A stretch of 21,944 bases of DNA from Lysobacter_K sp038248955 (GTDB taxonomy: Bacteria; Pseudomonadota; Gammaproteobacteria; Xanthomonadales; Xanthomonadaceae), in NCBI GenBank assembly GCA_038248955.1, contig JBBRWW010000043.1, forward strand, positions 1-21,944. Direction: 5' to 3'. A program made the position numbers and the translations under genes. The notes under the pieces were generated by a model. The model saw only the letters and a list, made by a program, of their open reading frames with translations. It had not been told where the DNA came from and did not search any database. Below are positions 1 through 9,700 of this stretch, one piece after another. Position 1 is the first letter of the stretch, and the number at the start of each line of letters is the position of its first letter.

Positions 1-1
1 G

Positions 2-223
2 TGCAAGCCGTCCCTGCACGTGGCCTTCGCGGTGTTTTCCGCCGCGCTGCTGCTTGCAGTCTCGCCGTTGGCCGCCGCGGCGGGTTTGCTGCTGACCCTG
101 GTGATCGCCTGGTCGCGTTGGTACCTGCGCCGCCATGTCGCTGCCGACCTGTGGTGCGGGGCGATCATCGGTGCCGCGGCGGGCGCGGCGCTGTGGGCGG
201 GCCTGCAGCGTTGGCCGGCCTGA
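2..223 (+). CDS. PAP2-family phosphatase, C-terminal part (cut by window edge)
   Basis: The 5' end lies outside the window; 73 residues and a TGA stop remain. The visible part carries the last two of the three signature blocks of the type 2 phosphatidic acid phosphatase superfamily. These are PSLH (PSxH block) at the very edge, and SR followed by five residues, His, three residues and Asp (SRWYLRRHVAAD) near the middle. The two His residues are the proton donor and the nucleophile in the family. Between and after the blocks are hydrophobic stretches rich in Ala, Leu and Val that read as membrane helices, so this is probably an inner-membrane enzyme acting on lipid phosphates or undecaprenyl diphosphate. 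The substrate cannot be told from the fragment. It converges on metH across 92 bp in which I see no strong terminator. Confidence 0.8.
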   Translation, partial: CKPSLHVAFAVFSAALLLAVSPLAAAAGLLLTLVIAWSRWYLRRHVAADLWCGAIIGAAAGAALWAGLQRWPA

Positions 224-315
224 TGCGCGCCAAGCAGACATCTGCCTGCGACAAGGCCGCAACGCGCCGCCGCGCGCCTGCGAACCGCGGCTGCGAGCTT
301 CATCGGCCCACCTCG

Positions 316-2999
<2,684 letters not shown>

Positions 3000-3003
<4 letters not shown>

Positions 3004-4127
3004 GCGGCTTCCTCCAGCGACGGCAGCCGGCGGGGCGGCTGGTCGCGGACCGCCTCGGCGATCGCGGCGATGTGCGCCGGCGTGGTGCCACAGCAGCCGC
3101 CAACCAGGTTCAGCAGGCCGGCTTCGGCGAATTCGCGCAGCATCGCGGCCATGTCCTCGGGCGTCTCGTCGTAGCCGCCGAATGCATTGGGCAGGCCGGC
3201 GTTCGGGTGGGTGCTGATGTAGGCATCGGCGACCTGCGCGAGCACGTCGACGTGGGGGCGCAGGTCCTTGGCGCCGAGCGCGCAATTGAGGCCGATCGCC
3301 AGTGGTTGCGAATGCCGCAGCGAGTTCCAGAACGCTTCTGCCGTTTGCCCCGACAGCGTGCGCCCGGAGGCATCGGTGATCGTGCCGGAGATCATCACCG
3401 GCAGCCGCGCGCCGCGCGCATCGAAAGCCTCCTCGATCGCGAACAGCGCCGCCTTGGCGTTGAGCGTGTCGAATACGGTCTCGACCATCAGCACGTCACT
3501 GCCACCGTCGATCAGGCCGTCGGCGGCCTCGCGGTAGGCGACCCGCAGTTCGTCGAAGCTGATCGCCCGGAAACCCGGACGATTGACGTCGGGGCTCAGC
3601 GAGGCGGTACGGCTGGTCGGACCGAGCACGCCGATCACGAAGCGCGGCTTGTCCGGGTCCCGCGCCTCGGCGGCGTCGCAGGCGGCGCGGGCGAGTCGCG
3701 CGCCGGTCTCGTTGAGCTCGCGGGCCACGTGTTCCAGACCGTAGTCGCCCAGCGAAACGGTGGTCGAGTTGAAGGTATTGGTCTCCACCAGGTCGGCGCC
3801 GGCGGCGAGATACTGGACATGGATGTCGCTGATGATCTCGGGCCGGGTCAGCGTCAGCAGGTCGTTGTTGCCGCGCTGGTCGCGCGAGCAGCCGCAGCCT
3901 TCGCCATGCTGGTGGCCGGCAGCCCGGTACAGGCGGTCGTAACCCTGCGCAAAACGCTCGCCGCGGTAGTCGGCTTCCTCCAGCGAATGCTGCTGGATCA
4001 TCGTGCCCATCGCACCGTCGATGACCAGGATGCGTTCGCGCAACAGCCGTTGCAGTGCGTGCGCGCGGTCGGGATGGAGCCAGGGCAGGGCATTGATCGG
4101 TGCGGGGGTCACGGTCGCGGTATTCAC
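3000..4127 (-). CDS. metH: Methionine synthase, homocysteine-binding zinc module (split MetH, first part)
   Basis: This 375-residue homocysteine S-methyltransferase domain corresponds to the first ~345 residues of E. coli MetH. The three zinc cysteines are present: Cys282 in GLNCALG and Cys345-Cys346 in GGCCGT. VIDGAMGTMIQ near residues 35-45 and ISGTITDASGRTLSGQT near 246-262 are family hallmarks. The protein ends where the linker to the folate domain would begin, so catalysis must need a complex with the next gene product. The start is GTG at 4127, overlapping the upstream stop (GTGA, 4124-4127); the end overlaps the next ATG. Such overlaps imply translational coupling and roughly matched amounts of the subunits. 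Odd feature: around residues 62-84 there is a Cys/His-rich stretch (His72, His74, Cys78, Cys80) where E. coli has a much shorter segment. Confidence 0.95.
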
Positions 4128-5119
4128 TTTTTTGCGACCTTGCGGTCGACTTCATTCGGGGTCGGTCGATTTGCTTCGCTTACCGCGCCGATGGGTTTGC
4201 GCGCGATGAGGGCGATCACCGCGAAGTGCGGCGGCCGGCGCTCGCGCGTCACGGTCTCGCAACTGATGATCTCGAAGCCGGCGTTGGCGGTGAACTCCCG
4301 CAGGTCCTTCTCGCTGAAACCCAGGTTCACGTGGCCGTAGGCGTCGACGACGCTGCGATGCTCATGGTGGGCAAGGCTGGTCAGCAGCAGGCGGCCGCCG
4401 GGACGCAACACGCGGGCGGCCTCGGCGACGGCCTGCGCGGGGCGTTCGGAGTAGGTCAGCGCATGCATCAGCGCCACCAGGTCGAACTGCGCCGCGGCAA
4501 ACGGCAGCGCGTGCATGTCGCCTTCGTGCACCTCGACGTTCTTCAGTTTGCGCAGCCGTTCCGACGCGGCGAGCACCACCTTGGTGCTCGAGTCCAGGCA
4601 CGCATAGCGGTGAGCATGCGGCGCCAGCAGTTCCGCCAGCACCCCGTCGCCCGATGCGATGTCGAGCACGTCGCCGGGCTCCAGCAACGGCAGCGCCGAG
4701 CGCGCCATGGCTTCCCACGTGCGGCCCGGCGAGTAATGCCGTTCCATGTCGCCGGCCACGGTGTCGGCCCAGTTCTGGTCGGCGGCGCGCATCGCCAGCA
4801 CCGCGCTCACGCGCTCGCCGTCCTGGCGCAGCAAGGGATCGTCGCTGCCTTCGCGCAGCGTATTCCACAGGGCGCGTTGTGCGGGATCGAGCGCGGCGTC
4901 ATCGAATCGGTAGTACGCCGACACGCCGGCCCGTCGATCACGCACCAGGCCGGCATCCTTGAGCTTGGCCAGGTGGGTCGACACGCGCGGCTGGGCAAGC
5001 CGGGTGATCGCCGACAGCTCGGCGACCGTCAGTTCCTCGCTTTCCAGCAGCGCCAGCAGGCGGACCCGCGTGGCATCGGCAAACACCTTGAGCCGGGACG
5101 ACCAGCCTTCCAGATCCAT
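4124..5119 (-). CDS. ArsR-type repressor with SAM-methyltransferase-like sensor domain (SahR-like)
   Basis: This 331-residue, two-domain protein has a winged helix-turn-helix of the ArsR type at residues about 8-75 (ADATRVRLLALL, then RVSTHLAKLKDAGLV). A Rossmann-type methyltransferase domain follows, with motif VLDIASGDG and later ARVLRPGGRLLL. No cysteine pair typical of metal-sensing ArsR proteins is seen. The SahR family of Proteobacteria has this architecture: it represses SAM-cycle genes and lets go of DNA when S-adenosylhomocysteine binds the methyltransferase-like domain. Being first in an operon with metH fits that role, but the ligand is inferred. ATG at 5119 is preferred, with a weak AGG 9 nt upstream; a TTG at 5128 is possible. 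The stop overlaps the metH1 GTG start. A palindrome at 5131-5148 is a likely self-regulated operator. An active methyltransferase cannot be ruled out. Confidence 0.88.
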   Translation of the reverse strand: MDLEGWSSRLKVFADATRVRLLALLESEELTVAELSAITRLAQPRVSTHLAKLKDAGLVRDRRAGVSAYYRFDDAALDPAQRALWNTLREGSDDPLLRQDGERVSAVLAMRAADQNWADTVAGDMERHYSPGRTWEAMARSALPLLEPGDVLDIASGDGVLAELLAPHAHRYACLDSSTKVVLAASERLRKLKNVEVHEGDMHALPFAAAQFDLVALMHALTYSERPAQAVAEAARVLRPGGRLLLTSLAHHEHRSVVDAYGHVNLGFSEKDLREFTANAGFEIISCETVTRERRPPHFAVIALIARKPIGAVSEANRPTPNEVDRKVAKK

Positions 5120-5130
5120 ATGTATCAACC

Positions 5131-5148
5131 TATCGCGATATAGCGATA
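5131..5148 (-). promoter_or_regulatory. Putative operator of the SahR-like repressor
   Basis: The 18-base element TATCGCGATATAGCGATA has perfect 6-base inverted arms (TATCGC/GCGATA) around a 6-base centre. Its left ten bases are themselves a perfect palindrome. It ends 11 nt before the chosen ATG of the ArsR-type regulator, where a repressor would block the core promoter or transcript start. I see no second copy in this window. Assignment to this regulator is inferred from position and symmetry. Confidence 0.6.
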
Positions 5149-5229
5149 AGTGTGGTCGGCGAATGCACGAGGGTCAAGCGCAGCCGGCCGGTGGTGCGAG
5201 GACCGGTAGGGTTATCGGTCGGTCGCGGC

Positions 5230-5235
5230 TACAAT
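5230..5235 (+). promoter_or_regulatory. Possible -10 box for the acyl-CoA dehydrogenase gene
   Basis: TACAAT lies inside GCTACAATCGC, about 80 nt before the GTG start of the acyl-CoA dehydrogenase. It matches five of six bases of a sigma-70 -10 box and stands out in GC-rich surroundings. No convincing -35 hexamer is seen 16-18 nt upstream, so this is tentative. Confidence 0.35.
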
Positions 5236-5302
5236 CGCGCTTTCGCCGTACCGCCGTTCGAACGCTCCGGAAACCGCGGCGTTCCGCCCATTCGCAACGA
5301 GT

Positions 5303-5307
5303 AGAGG
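5303..5307 (+). promoter_or_regulatory. Ribosome binding site deciding the GTG start at 5315
   Basis: AGAGG lies 7 nt before the GTG at 5315. This supports GTG as the start of the acyl-CoA dehydrogenase, whose first residues (MDFSFTEEQ) also match the usual N-terminus of the family. Confidence 0.6.
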
Positions 5308-5314
5308 TGCCGAC

Positions 5315-6475
5315 GTGGATTTCAGCTTCACCGAAGAGCAGTTGATGATCCAGGACGTGGCGCGTCGCATCGCCCAGGAAAAGATCGCCCCCAGCGCCGA
5401 GTACCACGACCGCACCGGCGAGTTTCCGCTCGAGAACATCCGCACCCTGGGCGAAAACGGCCTGATGGGCATCGAAGTGCCGGCCGAATACGGCGGCGCG
5501 GGCATGGACCCGATCAGTTACGTGCTGGCAATGGTCGAGATCGCCGCGGCCGACGCCGCGCATTCGACGATCGTGTCGGTCAACAACTCGCTGTTCTGCA
5601 ACGGCATCCTGCAGTTCGGCACCGAGGCGCAGAAGCAGCGGTACGTGCGCGCGATCGCCGAGGGCCGCGAGATCGGCGCCTTTGCGCTGACCGAGCCGCA
5701 ATCGGGCTCCGATGCCACCGCGATGCGCTGCAAGGCGACCAAGCAGGCCGACGGCAGCTTCGTGATCACCGGCAAGAAGAGCTGGATCACCTCCGGTCCG
5801 GTCGCCCGCTACCTGGTGCTGTTCGCGATGACCGATCCGGACAAGGGCGCGCGCGGCATCACCGCATTCATGATCGATGCCGACAAGCCCGGCTTCCACC
5901 GCGGCAAGACCGAACCCAAGCTGGGCATCCGCGCGTCGGCGACCTGCGAGATTGAATTCGATGGCTATGTCGCCCAGGCCGACGAGGTGCTGGGCGAAGA
6001 GGGGCAGGGCTTCAAGATCGCGATGGGCGTGCTTGACGCCGGCCGGATCGGTATCGCCTCGCAGGCGATCGGCCTGTCGCGCGCCGCCTACGAGGCGACA
6101 TTGGCCTACGTCAAGGAACGCAAGGCCTTCGGCCAGCCGATCGGCTCGTTCCAGATGACCCAGGCGAAGATCGCCGACATGAAGTGCAAGCTCGATGCGT
6201 CGCTGCTGCTGACGCTGCGCGCGGCGTGGGCCAAGGACCAGGCTGACAAGAACGGCGGCCGCTTCAGCACGGAGGCGGCGGTGGCCAAGCTCACCGCGTC
6301 GGAAGCGGCGATGTGGATCACCCACCAGGCGGTGCAGATCCACGGTGGCATGGGCTATTCGAAGGAGATGCCGCTGGAGCGGTATTTCCGCGATGCCAAG
6401 ATCACCGAAATCTATGAAGGCACCAGCGAGATCCAGCGTTTGGTGATCGCCCGCAACGAGACCGGGTTGCGGTAA
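5315..6475 (+). CDS. Acyl-CoA dehydrogenase, short-chain (butyryl-CoA) type
   Basis: This 386-residue FAD enzyme is of standard length for short- and medium-chain acyl-CoA dehydrogenases. It oxidises an acyl-CoA to the trans-2-enoyl-CoA and passes electrons to electron-transfer flavoprotein. The N-terminal helical domain starts MDFSFTEEQ. The middle domain holds the FAD/substrate signature FALTEPQSGSDA (near residues 125-136) and GKKSWITSG. The C-terminal domain has IHGGMGYSKEMPLERYFRDA and then IYEGTSEIQ, whose Glu368 is in the place of the catalytic base of mammalian short/medium-chain enzymes. The exact chain or branched substrate (butyryl, isobutyryl, 2-methylbutyryl) cannot be read from sequence alone. 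It stands alone, divergent from the methionine operon across 195 bp. No electron-transfer flavoprotein or other beta-oxidation genes are adjacent. Confidence 0.93.
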   Translation: MDFSFTEEQLMIQDVARRIAQEKIAPSAEYHDRTGEFPLENIRTLGENGLMGIEVPAEYGGAGMDPISYVLAMVEIAAADAAHSTIVSVNNSLFCNGILQFGTEAQKQRYVRAIAEGREIGAFALTEPQSGSDATAMRCKATKQADGSFVITGKKSWITSGPVARYLVLFAMTDPDKGARGITAFMIDADKPGFHRGKTEPKLGIRASATCEIEFDGYVAQADEVLGEEGQGFKIAMGVLDAGRIGIASQAIGLSRAAYEATLAYVKERKAFGQPIGSFQMTQAKIADMKCKLDASLLLTLRAAWAKDQADKNGGRFSTEAAVAKLTASEAAMWITHQAVQIHGGMGYSKEMPLERYFRDAKITEIYEGTSEIQRLVIARNETGLR

Positions 6476-6734
6476 GCGCGGAACGGTAGCGCACGCCGAT
6501 GAAACGTTCTGGTTCGTCGCGGCCCACGGCCGTCCCGGTCCAGCGCGGCTGCGGTCATCTTCTGGCCTGCACCGGCGGCGTGGGTGTTGCCGCCCGCGAT
6601 GCCGGCGCCGGGGTGGCCCCGATCCGGAAATTCCCCGAAACGATCCCTCCGCGCCACGCCATCGTCGCGCACTGATTCCCTGATTCCGGCCCGCGCGAAA
6701 GCTCGGGCCTCATACCATCGGACATCACGTTCCC
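6476..6734. other. Intergenic region between acyl-CoA dehydrogenase and glutamate dehydrogenase
   Basis: These 259 bases have no credible gene; short open frames on both strands lack family features. They hold a hairpin-capable GGCGGC/GCCGCC pair (6574-6579 and 6589-6594) without a T-tract, an 8-base near-duplication (TGATTCCC then TGATTCCG, 6673-6688), and the stronger tetraloop hairpin listed separately. The promoter for glutamate dehydrogenase should be here, but no clear -35/-10 pair or ribosome site is visible. Confidence 0.6.
6688..6709 (+). other. GAAA-tetraloop hairpin just upstream of glutamate dehydrogenase
   Basis: The arms GGCCCG and CGGGCC enclose a C/T mismatch, two more G-C pairs and a GAAA loop. 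GNRA loops are especially stable in RNA. No U-run follows, and the ATG of glutamate dehydrogenase is 25 nt downstream. It could therefore be a leader structure, or the end of upstream read-through. Function is unknown. Confidence 0.4.
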
Positions 6735-9700
6735 ATGAGCACCAAGCCCAAAGTCGCCACCAAGCCGGCCGCCGCCAAATCGGCCATCGCCAAGTCAGCC
6801 GTCAACAAGACCAGAAAGGCCAAGGCAGTCAACAGCCAGGCCATGGTGCCGCCCGCCCGGAGCACGGGCGTGTCGCTCGACGCGATCATCGCCGCGACGC
6901 GCAAGCGCCTGCCGAAGGCGCGCCATGGCGAAGGTGAGGCGTTCGTCCGCGCGTTTTACAAGCGCATGGGCGAGGACGAGCTGCCCAAGCACACTCCCGA
7001 AGGCTGGGCGGCGCTGGCGACCGATTTCCTCGACTTCGCACGGGCCCGAAAGCCGGGCAGCGCGCTGGTGCGGCTGTTCAACCCGAACCTCAAGACCCAT
7101 GGCTGGGAATCGGCGCACACCGTGCTGCAGGTCGCCAATGACGACATGCCGTTCCTGGTCGACACCGTGACGATGGCGCTGTCCGAAAAGGGCATCGGCG
7201 TGCATGTGTTGGGTCACCCGGTGGTGCTGTTCCGCCGCGACAAGGCCGGCAAGCTGATGGCCGTCGGCGAAGGCGTGCCCGAGTCGCTGATGCACCTGGA
7301 GATCGACCGCCAGTCCGCCGAGGCGATGCCAAGGATCGAGCAGGCGGTGCAGACCGTCCTGCGCGACGTGCGCGCGACCGTGCGCGACTGGGCCCGGATG
7401 CGCGACAAGATGGTCGAGGTATCCGACGAACTCGGTGGCCGCGCGTTCCCGGTCAGTGACGACGGACGCCGGGAGGCGCAGGAGTTCCTGCGCTGGGCGG
7501 CCGACGACCACTTCACCTTGCTGGGTTATCGCGAATACCAGGTTGCCAACAAGGATGGCCAGGAGGTCCTGTGCGCGGTCGACGGCAGCGGCCTGGGCCT
7601 GCTGCGTGGCGAAGACGTGGGCAAGCCGCGTCCGCTGGCCTCGCTGGCCGCGCACTACATGCCGCAATCGGGCGCCGTCGATGCGCTGATCCTGACCAAG
7701 ACCAACGCGCGTGCCACCGTGCACCGCCCGGGTTACATGGACTACATCGGCGTACTCAGCTTCGACGCCAACGGCAAGCCGGTGCGCGAGCAGCGGTTCC
7801 TGGGCCTGTACACGTCCAGCGCCTATAGCCGGCGCCCGTGGGATATCCCACTGGTGCGCCAGCGCTTCAACTACGTGATGGAGCACTCGGGGCTGGCATC
7901 CGACAGCCACAGCGGCAAGGCGTTGCGCCACATCATCGAAATACTGCCGCGCGACGAATTGTTCCAGTCGACCGGGGAGGAGTTGCTGCGAACCGCCACC
8001 GGCATCCTCGGCTTGCAGGAGCGGGTACGCAGCAAGCTGTTCCTGCGCCGCGACCGTTACGGCCGGTTCTTCTCCGCCCTCGTCTACATCCCGCGCGACC
8101 GCTTCAATACCGACGTGCGGCTGCGGATCGAAGCGATGCTCAAGCGCGTGCTGCACGGCGACCACGTCGATTCCTCGGTGATGCTGGGCGAGTCGCCGCT
8201 GGCGCAGCTGCACCTCATCGTGCGTCCGAAGTCCGGCAGCGAGGCCATCCAGGTCGACAACGCCGCCATCGAGGCCGAACTGGCCGCGATCGTGCGCAAC
8301 TGGCAGGACGACCTGCGTGACCAGCTCGTGGCGCGCCATGGCGAGCAGCACGGTCTGGCAATGGCGAGCCTCTATGGCCGTGCCTTGCCGACGGGCTATA
8401 TCGAGAGCGTCAGCGCCGCGGTTGCCGCGACCGACGTCGAGCACCTCGCCGCGCTGACCGGCCCGGACGATCTGCGCCTGAGCCTGTACCGCGCCCATGC
8501 CGGCGCCGGTGGCCTGCGCTTCAAGTTCTATCGCCAGAACGGCGACATCCCGCTGTCGGACGCGTTGCCGATCATGGAGAACATGGGCCTGCGGGTGCTC
8601 ACCGAGCATCCCTACCGCCTGCATGCCGACGGCACGTTGCTCTACATCCAGGACTTCGAGGTCGAAACCGCCACGGCCGGGCTCGACGTCAGCGGGCTGG
8701 ACGACACCTTCGAGCAGGCATTTGCACGGATCTGGCACGGCCACGCCGAGAATGACGGTTTCAACCGCCTGATCCTGGCCGCCGGCCTGTCCTGGCGGCA
8801 GGTGGCGATGCTGCGCGCATACGCCAAGTACCTGCTGCAGGTGGGCGTACCGTTCTCGCAGGCCTACGTCGAGGAGACGTTCACTCGCTACCCGCTGCTG
8901 GCGCGCCTGCTGGTGGAGTTGTTCGAGGCGCGTTTCGATCCGCGCACCGGCAGCGAGTCCAAGGCCGATATCAAGGCCGGCATGGAGCGCTTCAGCCGCG
9001 AACTGGAAACCCTCGCGGCCGGCGACGCCGCCGTGCTCGCCGCGCTGAAGCCGGTGATCGCGGCACGCGCGGGCAAGCGCGAGGAGCAGTTCAACGCCAC
9101 CCGCGCGGCCTTCAAGAGCCTGATCGACCGCGTCTCGAGCCTCGATGAGGACCGCATCCTGCGCAGTTTCCTGGGCGTCATCGAAGCCACGCTGCGCACC
9201 AGCTACTACCAGGCGACCGCTGACGGCGGCGAGCGCGGTTATGTCAGCTACAAGTTCGACTCGGCCCAGGTGCCCGACCTGCCCAAGCCCCGACCGTACC
9301 GCGAGATCTTCGTCTACGGCCCGCGCGTGGAAGGCGTGCACCTGCGCTTCGGGCCGGTCGCGCGTGGCGGCCTGCGCTGGTCCGACCGTCGCGAGGATTT
9401 CCGCACCGAGGTGCTGGGCCTGGTGAAGGCGCAGATGGTCAAGAACACGGTGATCGTGCCGGTCGGTTCGAAAGGCGGCTTCTTCGCCAAGCGATCGCCC
9501 GTCGGTGGCGACCGCGACGACGTGCTGGCCGAAGGCATCGCCTGCTACAAGATGTTCATCAACGGCCTGCTCGACATCACCGACAACATCAGCGTCGCTG
9601 GCGCGATCGTGCCGCCGCGCGACGTGGTGCGCCATGACAACGACGACCCGTACCTGGTCGTGGCCGCGGACAAGGGCACGGCGACGTTCTCCGACATCGC

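Noticed and set aside
224..315. Possible terminator between the convergent PAP2 and metH genes
   Set aside because: Only a 4-bp GCAG/CTGC stem near 234-246 was found, with no T-run; too weak to call.
3004..3285. N-terminal extension of the second MetH protein
   Set aside because: The frame is open, but this stretch is out-of-frame reading of metH1, has no similarity to MetH, and the ATG at 3003 matches the domain boundary.
5174..6343. Minus-strand 389-codon frame opposite the acyl-CoA dehydrogenase
   Set aside because: Low-complexity composition and complete overlap with a canonical gene whose catalytic residues are all in place.
6412..6672. Small minus-strand frame in the gap before glutamate dehydrogenase
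   Set aside because: Arg/Gly-rich, no ribosome site, partly overlaps the acyl-CoA dehydrogenase end, and shows no family features.
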